The notes under the pieces are model-generated. The model had not been told where the DNA came from and ran no database searches. It was given only the letters and a program-made list of their open reading frames with translations. A stretch of DNA of 40,991 bases. It comes from an uncultured Lamprocystis sp. GTDB taxonomy: Bacteria > Pseudomonadota > Gammaproteobacteria > Chromatiales > Chromatiaceae. Position 1 is the first letter of the stretch. The number at the start of each line of letters is the position of its first letter. The DNA is taken from NCBI RefSeq assembly GCF_903933125.1, contig NZ_CAIZIZ010000432.1:1-40991 (forward strand). The letters are read 5' to 3'. Shown piece by piece: positions 17,411 through 25,266 of this stretch. The position numbers were made by a program, and so were the translations under genes.

Positions 17411-17445
17411 CCGACAGGGGCATCGCCGGGCGATGCGCCTGTCGG
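17411..17445 (-). terminator. Hairpin directly after the VOC gene
   Basis: CCGACAGGGGCATCGC pairs with GCGATGCGCCTGTCGG with one mismatch, around a three-base loop. It lies eight bases beyond the VOC stop codon. The position fits a terminator for that gene, but no U-run follows on either strand. Confidence 0.45.
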
Positions 17446-17452
17446 GGCTTCT

Positions 17453-17860
17453 TCAGTCGGTGTTGACGCTGACCATCCAGGAGACGCCGAACCGATCGGC
17501 GACCATGCCGAAACAGGGCGACCAAAAGGTCTTCGCCAGGGGCATCTGAACCTGTCCGCCGTCTGACAATGCGGTGAATATCCGCTCTGCTTCGGCGGCG
17601 TCGGTGAACGCGAGCGAGAGTGAAAAACCTTGGAACGCGGCTGGCCCGGCGCAGGCGCCATCGGAGGCCATCAGCCTGGCGCTGCCGATACTAAAGTTGG
17701 CGTGCATCACATTCTTCTCGGTCCCGGGCGAGCACATCTCGGGTTCCGGGCTTTCCTCGTACCGCAGGAGCATCGTCACCTCGGCACCGAGCGTCTGGCG
17801 GTAGAATTCGAGCGCCTCCTCGCAACGGCCCTCGAAGAACAAATAGGGTTCGATGTTCAT
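17453..17860 (-). CDS. VOC-family protein (PhnB-like glyoxalase fold)
   Basis: 135 residues from the ATG at 17860, with GGAGGAA six bases ahead (the frame is open 17 codons more). Typical PhnB/3-demethylubiquinone-like opening MNIEPYLFFEGRCEEALEFY, then GAEVTMLLRYEESPE, MHANFSIGSARLMASDG and the ending MPLAKTFWSPCFGMVADRFG. The family includes many cytosolic proteins of unknown reaction; the substrate cannot be told from sequence or neighbours. A single-gene unit bracketed by a hairpin and a REP pair. Confidence 0.88.
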   Translation of the reverse strand: MNIEPYLFFEGRCEEALEFYRQTLGAEVTMLLRYEESPEPEMCSPGTEKNVMHANFSIGSARLMASDGACAGPAAFQGFSLSLAFTDAAEAERIFTALSDGGQVQMPLAKTFWSPCFGMVADRFGVSWMVSVNTD

Positions 17861-17943
17861 ACTGATTTCCTCCGTCCGGATCGTTGGGTGGTCTGCTGCT
17901 GAATCATGCACGCGGTCTCGACGCCCGGCAACTGCGTGGGCGT

Positions 17944-18036
17944 GTGGGAGCGGCCTCCGGCCGCGATGCGGTGCCGCGGCGAACCGCGATGTTCAGTATC
18001 CCGCGAAGCCTCATCGCGGCCGGAGGCCGCTCCCAC
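17944..18036. repeat. REP-type inverted pair
   Basis: Two perfectly complementary 25-base arms, 17944-17968 and 18012-18036, starting GTGGGAGCGGCC and ending CATCGC-side inward, enclose 43 bases. The pair lies between the VOC and DUF2272 genes. The layout (two inverted GC-rich units) is that of REP doublets mobilised by RAYT enzymes. Confidence 0.7.
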
Positions 18037-18061
18037 GGTGCGGGCACAGGGGAACCGGGGG

Positions 18062-18847
18062 CTAAAGTCGGTTCTCCATGATCAGAAACCACGGGCGTCG
18101 GCGCACCGGCTGCAAGCGGCCTTGGCCGTCCAGTTCCAGGGTCGTCCGGGACACTGAATTACGGACGTTGCCGCCGATGACGTCCAGGGTCTGGCCGCCG
18201 CGACTGACGGCCAGGTCGCAATGGAGGTTGGCGCCTTCCAGCGCGCGCGCGCTGGTGTAGCCGCCGATCGTCGCCGGGCGCGAGAAGCCCCGTGAGGCGC
18301 ACACCAGATCGCCCGGTCGGGGACTGTAGTCCGCGATTCGCCGGGGGACGAACCAGCGGCCCGGAAAGTCGGCCTCGTCGATCATGCCGGCCAGGTAGAC
18401 CCAGTGCGCGGAATCGCGGCGGAACTGCGCGTCCGGGACGCCGGCGTTCTGCATGACATAACTGAGGAACGCGGCGGACCAGGGTTGTTTGCAGTCCATC
18501 CCGTTCAACCCGCCTTTGCCGGCGGCCCGCCAGTAGGCGGCGACCCGTTCACTGCTGCTCGTATCGTCGTCCTCCCAGGTGCCGACATGAGGAATGCTCT
18601 CCTCGCTCCCTCGCAAGACCACGGTCTGACGATTGAAATACTCCCACTCGCGGGTCGCGCGCGCGATGATCGATTGCCGCAGCGCCGGGTTGGCGCGCGG
18701 CGGTACGCCGATACGGCGTCCGTTCCAGGTTCCGGCGTCGCCGCTGTCGGGTCGCTTGGCGGGGGCGCCGCAAGCAGCCAGTAGCAGACAGCAAACAAGG
18801 GCCACGGCCAGCTTGGGCCAAGCCTTGGAGGTGGTTGGGATCGGCAC
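18062..18847 (-). CDS. DUF2272 lipoprotein
   Basis: 261 residues from a GTG at 18847 that has AGGAG seven bases upstream; a GTG at 18877 is open but unsupported. The N-terminus has a signal sequence with lipobox LLAAC (PKLAVALVCCLLLAACGAPA), so the protein is probably anchored to the outer membrane. The DUF2272 domain follows: CKQPWSAAFLSYVMQNAGVP, DSAHWVYLAGMIDEAD, YSPRPGDLVCASRGFS and NLHCDLAVSRGG with DVIGGNV. The pattern resembles CHAP/NlpC-type folds, suggesting a cell-wall role; that is inference. The partner gene at 18932-20719 lies upstream on the same strand, 84 bases away. Confidence 0.85.
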   Translation of the reverse strand: MPIPTTSKAWPKLAVALVCCLLLAACGAPAKRPDSGDAGTWNGRRIGVPPRANPALRQSIIARATREWEYFNRQTVVLRGSEESIPHVGTWEDDDTSSSERVAAYWRAAGKGGLNGMDCKQPWSAAFLSYVMQNAGVPDAQFRRDSAHWVYLAGMIDEADFPGRWFVPRRIADYSPRPGDLVCASRGFSRPATIGGYTSARALEGANLHCDLAVSRGGQTLDVIGGNVRNSVSRTTLELDGQGRLQPVRRRPWFLIMENRL

Positions 18848-18931
18848 GGGGGGACTCCTTTTGAGTGATGCCGACACTTCGTGTGCGCTGCATGACGCGG
18901 CAGATGAAGCACCGGCCAGTGGCGGTCAACG

Positions 18932-20719
18932 CTAGCGCGGCGGCCGGCGGGCCTCGTGGAACCAGGGCCGGTACTCATCCATCCGTGCCCGTTGCTCGGC
19001 GGGCGTCTGACGACGGCAGGTGGCATAGTCCTGGGTCTGCGGCGTGGCGCCCCAGCGCCGTTCGATGCAGTCATTGGGGTTGTACGCGACTTCGAGCCCC
19101 GCGCGGCGGGCGTAGATGTCGCGCAGGCTGAGCCGCCAGGGGCTGCCGTCACCGCGGGTGTAGGTCGTGAACTGCGCGTCGAGGCTGCGGTCGTGGACCT
19201 GCGCGATCCGCGCGGCGGCGCCGGACGCGCTGTCACCGCGCAGGACATAGAGGTCCGGATAGCGGCGGATGCGCTCGGGCAGCCCCTCCAGCACGTTCAT
19301 GGCGATCAACAGGCGCATGTCACGCGACGGGGTGGCAAAGTCCTCCCAGGGGCCGGTGGTCTCGAAGATGGCGGGGCCGCTGGGCATGGGGATGACGGTG
19401 CCGGGATGGGCACGCATATACGCCTCGCCCTTGTCCACCGAGTCCACCCGGGTCTGGAGCTGTTCCATCAGAGCCGCCAGCGTGGACGCATAGGCGGCCT
19501 CCGGCGCGAGTCCGTCCGGATTGATGAGCCGCTCCATGCGGGCGTAGAAGTCGGCGGGCGCGAGTCCCGCCTGCTCGGTGGAATAGGGCGGCAGACCGTC
19601 GCGGCCGGTGAGCGCATCGTTGGGCAGCAGACGCGCGCTGCCCTGGGTTGCGCCGGTCCGTACCAGCGGCCGGAACTGTTTGAAGCCAGGTCCCGCGCTC
19701 GGTGTTTGGGCGAACAGGAAGGTGCCTTCCCAGAAGCGTTTGCGGGCGACCGAGTTATCCGGCTGGGCGTCGACCGCGAGCAGCAGCCCCGGCTGTCCCG
19801 GCTGCTGAGCGATCCACTTGGTCAGAACCATGACGTGTCCGTAGGGGTCCGCGTAGACGGTTCCGGGCCAGAGCGCGGAACGTTCCAGCGGGACCGGGTA
19901 GAAGTCGGTCGCCTCGTCGCGCAAGCCGGTGCGCCCGCTGCCCGAGTGGACCGTGTCCATGATTCGCCGCGTCACCCCGCCGAATGCTTTTGCCGATGCT
20001 GGCGTGCCGGTGAAAGCGCTGTCGATGTTCGGACCTTCGCAGCGCGGCGCACCGTTACGGCTGCCGCGGTTGCAGGGTCGATAGGCGATCGGCAGACCGA
20101 GCTTCCAGGCGAAATAGGCGCGCAGAAAATAGGGTAGGTCCGCGCAATCCGGCTCGGCGGGCAAGCGGTTGTCCTCACCCGCGCCGAGATAGCCGTGCAG
20201 GAAGTTGCGCTCCGGGTCGCGCAGCACGGGAGCGAGCGAGTCGAAACTCAGTGACTGGTCCGGCGGGCCGTCGAACAACCGTTCGATCCAGACGGCATAG
20301 AACGCCTGGGTCGCCAGGTCCCAGTCCCCGGTGCCCTGCTCTCCGGCACCGCCGCCGACCTTGATTTCGGCACAGGCGACACCCCGGCCGCCGCGCGTCG
20401 CCTCGACCCGATAGGTTCCGGTCTTGGGCCGAAACACGCCGCCATGCAATCCCCAAGGCGGTCCGCCGTAACGGACCCCGCGCAGGGTGGTCTGACTGCC
20501 CGTCGGATCAGTGACCATGAGTTGATCCAAGGCCCCGTCGGTCGCGACCGCCAGGACCTCGAACGGCTCCCCGGCCGCGGGCCGCAGTGGGGCGGTCCAG
20601 ACCCGCGCCTGCTCGCCCGGTTGGCAGGCGGTCGCCGCGGCGGCCGGATCGGCGAGCAGGAGGCTGGTCGTCGCCAGAGTGACGGCCAACAGGGACAGAA
20701 AGCGTGAATGTGGTGACAT
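18932..20719 (-). CDS. Secreted protein with possible papain/transglutaminase-like fold
   Basis: 595 residues from the ATG at 20719, picked because it gives a clean signal peptide (FLSLLAVTLATTSLLLADPA, cleavage after AAA); the 54 codons upstream look non-coding. An N-terminal beta-rich part (about 30-130) precedes a segment with PDCADLPYFLRAYFAWKLGL, where the Cys could be a nucleophile, and later DPYGHVMVLTKW (His) and LLLAVDAQPDN (Asp), an order expected of transglutaminase or NlpC-like enzymes. I do not recognise a named family. It shares orientation with the DUF2272 lipoprotein gene, so the two may act together in the envelope. Confidence 0.75.
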   Translation of the reverse strand: MSPHSRFLSLLAVTLATTSLLLADPAAAATACQPGEQARVWTAPLRPAAGEPFEVLAVATDGALDQLMVTDPTGSQTTLRGVRYGGPPWGLHGGVFRPKTGTYRVEATRGGRGVACAEIKVGGGAGEQGTGDWDLATQAFYAVWIERLFDGPPDQSLSFDSLAPVLRDPERNFLHGYLGAGEDNRLPAEPDCADLPYFLRAYFAWKLGLPIAYRPCNRGSRNGAPRCEGPNIDSAFTGTPASAKAFGGVTRRIMDTVHSGSGRTGLRDEATDFYPVPLERSALWPGTVYADPYGHVMVLTKWIAQQPGQPGLLLAVDAQPDNSVARKRFWEGTFLFAQTPSAGPGFKQFRPLVRTGATQGSARLLPNDALTGRDGLPPYSTEQAGLAPADFYARMERLINPDGLAPEAAYASTLAALMEQLQTRVDSVDKGEAYMRAHPGTVIPMPSGPAIFETTGPWEDFATPSRDMRLLIAMNVLEGLPERIRRYPDLYVLRGDSASGAAARIAQVHDRSLDAQFTTYTRGDGSPWRLSLRDIYARRAGLEVAYNPNDCIERRWGATPQTQDYATCRRQTPAEQRARMDEYRPWFHEARRPPR

Positions 20720-20937
20720 CGCAACCAAGGGTGAGCCCGAGCCAAGGTTCCGTGAGTGTATCCGGTCGGCGCCGTCGGTGCGACCGGGCGGGCGCGACAG
20801 TAGAGGCAATCGGCGAGGTGTCCGTCCGAGTTGTGGCAACGCGTCGCCAAAGTTGGTGCAACAATAATGATGGTAAATCACCTAAGCCAGACAACCACAA
20901 CGGCTGCGGACCTGACCCCGCGGCGGGGGTTGCGCAG

Positions 20938-21276
20938 ATGTTCAAGGCAGCCGGCTGGGTCGGCGGGCAGGAGTCCTACGCCGCCATCCAGGAGACGGTG
21001 AAGGGCAAGTACAAGGCCAACGGCCACATCGCCGGCCACGAGTCCTTCGCCGAGATCTCGCGGGTCGGCAACAAGCAGTGGCGCTTGGCCGGCAACATCG
21101 GCGGGTTTGATTCTCACGCCACCATCACGCAGACCGGCAACAACGAATGGCGGGTCTGTGGCCGGCTGTGCGGCCGCGAGACTATCGTGACGCTCAGCGG
21201 TGTCGGCGACGGGCAGTGGCAACTCTGCGAGATCGTCGGCAGCCACCAGGCGTCGATGACCATTCGCCGCGCCTGA
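20938..21276 (+). CDS. Small protein of 23-residue tandem repeats
   Basis: 112 residues from the ATG at 20938 (GGGGG eight bases ahead); the open frame runs further upstream but without repeat or support. After MFKAAG the whole protein is about 4.5 repeats of exactly 23 residues with consensus I-G-G-x-(E/D)-S-x-A-x-I-x-x-x-G-x-x-x-W-x-h-x-G: WVGGQESYAAI, HIAGHESFAEI, NIGGFDSHATI, RLCGRETIVTL, IVGSHQASMTI. No signal peptide or membrane helix. The repeat suggests a beta-solenoid or beta-propeller-like fold. Function unknown. A strong hairpin follows. Confidence 0.7.
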   Translation: MFKAAGWVGGQESYAAIQETVKGKYKANGHIAGHESFAEISRVGNKQWRLAGNIGGFDSHATITQTGNNEWRVCGRLCGRETIVTLSGVGDGQWQLCEIVGSHQASMTIRRA

Positions 21277-21310
21277 GCGGGCTCGCATCTCAGGTCGAGA
21301 CGTCCCAGGG

Positions 21311-21343
21311 TGCGTCGTCAGGGCTGGAAGCCCTGACGACGCA
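21311..21343. terminator. Hairpin between convergent genes
   Basis: TGCGTCGTCAGGGC and its exact complement form a 14-bp stem with loop TGGAA, between the plus-strand repeat-protein gene (ends 21276) and the minus-strand DUF2283 gene (ends 21346). The position suits a bidirectional terminator, although neither side has a long T run. Confidence 0.6.
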
Positions 21344-21345
21344 TA

Positions 21346-21615
21346 TCAGGCGGCCCGCAACGGGGCAATGTCCTCGGCTGTCAGTGCGGGCGCGTTGACA
21401 CTCGCGAGGACTGCATTGATGTCCGCGATCGTTACCTTTCCCGGTGCCGTAATTTCGATACCGATCGGTTTTCCCGCTTCGGTGTAGTCGATGATCATTC
21501 CGACCCCAGCCGGTATCGTGCGTCGGCTCCGGTCGCCGGGGGAGCGGGACAGATACAGATAGGCGGCCAATGGACGCCCGTGCCGAAAGGTCACTTCGAG
21601 ATACGGCCATTTCAT
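21346..21615 (-). CDS. DUF2283 family protein, probable antitoxin-like partner
   Basis: 89 residues from the ATG at 21615 (AGGG eight bases ahead; a GTG at 21624 overlaps the upstream stop). The core PAGVGMIIDYTEAGKPIGIEITAPGKV matches the DUF2283 pattern of a hydrophobic strand, an acidic turn and GIEI. DUF2283 genes often sit beside DUF4258 genes as a compact pair resembling a toxin-antitoxin module, with DUF4258 as the likely toxin. Here the DUF4258 gene lies directly upstream. Confidence 0.75.
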   Translation of the reverse strand: MKWPYLEVTFRHGRPLAAYLYLSRSPGDRSRRTIPAGVGMIIDYTEAGKPIGIEITAPGKVTIADINAVLASVNAPALTAEDIAPLRAA

Positions 21616-21620
21616 GTGAT

Positions 21621-21887
21621 TCACCCTGAGACTGGATAGGCTGTGATGACGACGAGCAGCCGCTCAATCGGGTCGGGCTCGACGATGACCTCCCAGCGCT
21701 GCATACGGAGGCGGGTAACAATGACCCACCGCTCTTCTACAACGTCTTTCCGGTAGGCTTTGGCGCGTTGTAGCATCTCCCGGAGGTCGACCTCGCTGAA
21801 ATCCCGATCCTCCATACGTTTAAGCAGGTGAGGGGTGAGGTCGATCTCCCACTCCCACCAGTCCGGCCAAGGGTGCGCTCGTGCCAT
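21621..21887 (-). CDS. DUF4258 family protein, possible toxin
   Basis: 88 residues; GGGAGA lies seven bases before the ATG. LTPHLLKRMEDRDFSEVDLR matches the HxxxRMxxRxIs opening of DUF4258, followed by beta strands WVIVTRLRMQRWEVIVEPD and LLVVITAYPV, the RelE/BrnT-like RNase layout. The usual RNase-like role is family-level inference. It overlaps or abuts the DUF2283 gene downstream. Confidence 0.75.
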   Translation of the reverse strand: MARAHPWPDWWEWEIDLTPHLLKRMEDRDFSEVDLREMLQRAKAYRKDVVEERWVIVTRLRMQRWEVIVEPDPIERLLVVITAYPVSG

Positions 21888-22018
21888 CTATTGTCTCCCG
21901 AACCTTTGCCGATGAGACCGGGGTTCTCAAGCGGGATGAGGTTTGAAACCCCGTCCCCAACATTTTGGGGCCTGGATACAATGCCAAGGTCGGAGTTGCC
22001 GCGGCTTCCAACACTTTG

Positions 22019-22459
22019 TTAAGCTTTGCTTTGTGGCCACTCGTATTCAGTATGCCGTCCCCGAAACTCCCTGCCGACGGGCGTGTTTCGTCCGCACCGG
22101 ACCGGATGCATGGAGTGACCACCTCCTGGTGCCCGATCACCACGGACAGGATGTTGGTGTCGAGCAGGAACCTCAGTCGGTCCAATCGAAGACCTCCCCG
22201 GGGAGGGATCGCGCCACCCGTCGACCTCCTCAGGCGTCAAATCCGGCCAGTCGAAAGCGGCCTGGGTGCGCCAGTCGACAATGGCCTCCCAAAGACCAGG
22301 CCGCGTCTGGTCGGGGTGCATGGCGGCATCGTCAGACTCCGACATGAGCACGGCCACCGATTTACCGTGGCGCGTGAGATGCGCAACCTCGCCGCCCTCG
22401 ACCCGATCGATCAGGCCGGTCAGGCGGGTCTTGGCCTCGGCAACTGAGATCTCGGTCAC
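22019..22459 (-). CDS. Phd/YefM-type antitoxin with frameshifted C-terminus
   Basis: From a GTG at 22459 with GGAGGG nine bases ahead. Residues 1-45 (TEISVAEAKTRLTGLIDRVE, VAHLTRHGKSVAVLMS) are a Phd/YefM antitoxin DNA-binding domain, followed by the toxin-binding tail LWEAIVDWRTQ ... WPDLTPEEVDGWRDPSPG. Soon after (about 22200) the frame changes: in the neighbouring frame the sequence would end normally as GEVFDWTD and stop at 22173, overlapping the toxin start. The observed frame instead runs through VapC remnant DNA to 22019, adding about 55 unrelated residues. The DNA-binding half should still work. Confidence 0.7.
   Translation of the reverse strand: MTEISVAEAKTRLTGLIDRVEGGEVAHLTRHGKSVAVLMSESDDAAMHPDQTRPGLWEAIVDWRTQAAFDWPDLTPEEVDGWRDPSPGRSSIGPTEVPARHQHPVRGDRAPGGGHSMHPVRCGRNTPVGREFRGRHTEYEWPQSKA
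22117..22185 (-). pseudogene. VapC (PIN-domain) toxin, N-terminal remnant
   Basis: Starting from a TTG at 22185, only the first about 23 residues look like VapC: LRFLLDTNILSVVIGHQEVV, with the first catalytic Asp in LLDTNILS. After this the frame continues with sequence unlike any PIN domain, and the other acidic residues are missing. This is a toxin deleted after its first strand, next to a surviving antitoxin. Confidence 0.65.
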
Positions 22460-22665
22460 TTGGAATCACCCTCCGCGGGCTAGGGGTGTGGTGCGATGAC
22501 CACCGGCATGGTCATCTTAGCCGGGCCGGCTCGGATCGAGAAGCCGGGTTGGCAGGCGCGGGATGCAGTGACGGGTTCCCTGGCTCTACGTCTGCATCCT
22601 GCTGGAGTTGCAGTCCACCGTCGACCGCCGAGGCCACGAATCTGGCAGGAGACCCCCGAGGAATC

Positions 22666-22920
22666 ATTGCCGAGTCCGCACTCGGCGACTTGACGGGTAT
22701 CCAGGCGTGGTACGCCGTCGAAGGGGTGTCGGAGGTTGGCGGCCGGCTTGTCGCCGAAATCTTCAAGCGCGTGGAGGTGCTCGCCGAGCACCCGAGCACC
22801 CGAGCATCGGGCGTATCGTTCCGGAGTTCGGCCAAACCTTCTGCGCGAGTTGGTACACCCTCCTTTCCGGATCTCGTGTATCGCCTCGACCCGTAGCGCG
22901 TTCGCATCGTTCGCGGAGCG
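22666..22920 (+). pseudogene. ParE/RelE-type toxin, broken by frameshifts
   Basis: Three frames in sequence give a ParE-like chain: AESALGDLTGIQAWYAVEGV and LVAEIFKRVEVLAEHPS, then SIGRIVPEFGQ, then NLLRELVHPPFRI, then VYRLDP and RVRIVRG. This matches the family order LxxIxxYI, RLxEFPxxGRxVPE, LRELxxxPYRIVYR. The first shift is a visible 8-bp tandem duplication, GAGCACCC at 22786-22793 and 22794-22801; the second and third are smaller indels near 22830 and 22872. No intact antitoxin lies upstream. Inactive. Confidence 0.65.
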
Positions 22921-23472
22921 AACGGTTGTTACGGCTGCCGGCATCTGCCAAGGTACAGAACCCCGCAGGTTGAGCATTGCATGCACCCGTCTCGGCCGAT
23001 CCCGATTTGACTTAACTCGCATCCGGCAACGATGCTGGAGTTTCGGGCGAGAACTCCGGGGGCAGTTTGTTGATCTCGCCGCAGCCTACAGATACCGAAT
23101 TGAGTGAACTGTCCCCGGAACTGAGTCGAACTCGCATGGGCAGTCGCCGGCTGATCGGGACCGAGGGCAAGAGCGCCTACGATTCCACGGATGTCGCCTT
23201 CTGGCACTACCACTGGTACGCGTTTCCGTTACTTTTCTTGCTTGATCGTTTTTGGGACCGGAAATGTGACGCCGCCAACAGAGACCCACTTTTTCCCCGG
23301 TTCGGACCTTAGGCTGACGTATACTTCAACCGGATGTCTTGGCACGCGAAAGACTTCGATTGATCGCTTGCAGCCGCCGGAGCTTCGTCGGTCTGAGTCC
23401 ACAGTCGCGCGACCAGCTGATACTCTTCCGTCCCGGGAGTTATGCATGCTGCCACCGGAATGCCCATACACG
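22921..23472. other. Gene-free accessory spacer
   Basis: About 550 bases with short open frames on both strands but none with a ribosome site, a recognisable domain or a consistent codon pattern. Near 23229-23470 the minus strand is open in two frames that would extend the upstream methyltransferase-like gene if a T7 run were read differently. Otherwise I see nothing definite. Confidence 0.4.
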
Positions 23473-25266
23473 TCATCGAAAAAAACCGGTGTAGCCGCAT
23501 GGTGCGTCACTTGAAAAGTGCCCCTTTGTTCCTTCCAAGCACGCCTCGTCCGGACGGGCTGAATTGACTCTGTAAGAACATTGCTTAGCAAAAGTTGCGG
23601 TAATGGAGTCTGCGAACGATGTTGGAGCGAAGACACGATAAGCGATTTTCGTGGCGTCATGACTAGCCAGCCGATGAACGACCTCAAACCTGCGCTGTGT
23701 ATAGCAGGTCTGTGCTCGACACGTCGTCGACTTGGTTGCGCAGGATAGCGGAATAATCGTACGCATTATGGCCTGCGGCGTAATTTCATATTCATTGGAT
23801 TCCCTGTTGAATGTTTGCGCGAAGTATTCATATCCGTTGTCCGTCGTTGTAACATCCGATACAACGCAAAGCGAAAATGGAGTGAGCATTCCAGAAGAAA
23901 TGCTTAGCGTATTGCGGATAATTCCTTGCGCAACCGCAAAGCTGACATTGTAGAACTCGCTGAGACACTTCCAGCATATGATAACATCATATTTGCGTCG
24001 TTCACTGTGGGCAACGGACGAAAAATCACGAACGAAGCCGTCGAGATCAAAGGGAAGAGGTTGATGCCGCAGATCTGTTTTCAGATCAAAAGGCAGATCT
24101 TCTCGGATGGCGTCGAGTATCAGATTTTGTTTAGCGAGGGCATCTTGATTAAAATCCATGGAGGTCACTTCGACGGGGGTCCTGCATTGGCATTGCCCCC
24201 AATCTTTGAGAGCTAGGAGCGTTCCAACAACAGCCGCACCCGTTCCCGATCCGATATCCAGGACGCGAATGCTATCCTTCTGACGAAAAGCCGCTGCGAT
24301 AATCGGGATCGAAAGCAGCTCGGAGAAGATATTCCAGCTTTCAATAACGCTCTTGGGAAAATAAGTGCCAAGGTAGATACGGTTATAATCCGAGTCTCCG
24401 TTGAAATTGATACGGGCACCCCGCCGTAACTGCGCGTAGACGGCCCCCATTGTCTTGAGCTGTTCATCGATAAAACATGGGAGGGTCTTATGTTGTTGGA
24501 TGACAGGTATCGGCTCGCCAGAAAATTCTTCCGCAAACCTGTTCAGCAGCGCGCCGGGGGCCAGTGAGCAGGCTTCTTCATGTAGCGACTCGACGATACG
24601 CGATCTTAATTCGATGCGTTTGCGCTCTAGACCTTTTTCCGAAAGATCAAAAATTTCTTGAACCGAACGATCGGCTAAAATCGGATAGCGCAGGAAGTCT
24701 GACTCGTTTTGGAAACGCGCTGCGATCTCGGGGCGAATGGTGATACCCGCGGCGAACGGCTCAAGTATGGAATCGATAGCATACTCCTGAAGCAGGTCTT
24801 CGCATTTAGCTCTCTCTTTTACGTTGCCGTGATTCCACGCGCCCTGAAGCAAACCAAGAATGCGATCGAAGCGACGGAGATAATCCCGACGCGCGTCAGT
24901 GATGTGCTTATACTCGACAAGTGCCTCACCTCGGTCACGCAAGGAACCGGATGGAAGGAGATTGCTCACATTGAGTATCAGCGCGTAACAACGCGATCTC
25001 TCGAATAGAGAAAGAAAAAAGATCAGCAGCGCAATCACAGAATCAGGCGGTCGTTCTCCCGAGCGAATCGCTTGCCCTGAAGGAGAATTCTCGAAGGTGA
25101 GAAACGCGTCTTCGTAGTCAAGATAGCGGCAATTGTCATGCAGCTCCTGCCACGTCAGCCCGTAGAACAACGGGCGGATCTCATGAAACTGAGCCTGCAA
25201 TAATACGTCGCAGGCAGCGAGCGAGCCGCAACGACGCAGCGCGATTTGAAGTTCCTGAAGCGTCAT
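23473..25266 (-). CDS. Large SAM-dependent methyltransferase-like protein (possibly Rsm22-like)
   Basis: 597 residues. An all-helical N-terminal region (1-280) precedes a class I methyltransferase core: motif I VLDIGSGTGAAVVG from 335, an acidic motif ending in Asp371 (VTSMDFNQDAL), and a YDVIICWKCLSEFYN segment at the motif IV position. The sequence before motif I (YNRIYLGTYFPKSVIESWNI) recalls Rsm22-type rRNA methyltransferases, a weak guess. The ATG follows the upstream stop without a gap (TGAATG), so it is co-translated with the 648-residue protein. Codon composition is AT-richer than the flanks. The last residues follow a T7 run and may not be the ancestral C-terminus. Confidence 0.8.
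   Translation of the reverse strand: MTLQELQIALRRCGSLAACDVLLQAQFHEIRPLFYGLTWQELHDNCRYLDYEDAFLTFENSPSGQAIRSGERPPDSVIALLIFFLSLFERSRCYALILNVSNLLPSGSLRDRGEALVEYKHITDARRDYLRRFDRILGLLQGAWNHGNVKERAKCEDLLQEYAIDSILEPFAAGITIRPEIAARFQNESDFLRYPILADRSVQEIFDLSEKGLERKRIELRSRIVESLHEEACSLAPGALLNRFAEEFSGEPIPVIQQHKTLPCFIDEQLKTMGAVYAQLRRGARINFNGDSDYNRIYLGTYFPKSVIESWNIFSELLSIPIIAAAFRQKDSIRVLDIGSGTGAAVVGTLLALKDWGQCQCRTPVEVTSMDFNQDALAKQNLILDAIREDLPFDLKTDLRHQPLPFDLDGFVRDFSSVAHSERRKYDVIICWKCLSEFYNVSFAVAQGIIRNTLSISSGMLTPFSLCVVSDVTTTDNGYEYFAQTFNRESNEYEITPQAIMRTIIPLSCATKSTTCRAQTCYTQRRFEVVHRLASHDATKIAYRVFAPTSFADSITATFAKQCSYRVNSARPDEACLEGTKGHFSSDAPCGYTGFFR

Noticed and set aside
18956-20137. 393-codon plus-strand open frame
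   Set aside because: Shadow of the secreted 595-residue protein; no ribosome site or domain.
21900-21985. Imperfect palindrome GGGATGAGGTTT/GAAACCCCGTCCC resembling the core of repeat family A
   Set aside because: Two mismatches in the stem and no TATAGCC ends, so not counted as a fourth copy.
23067-23312. 81-codon plus-strand frame
   Set aside because: No ribosome site or recognisable domain; overlaps the alternative C-terminal frames of the methyltransferase-like gene.
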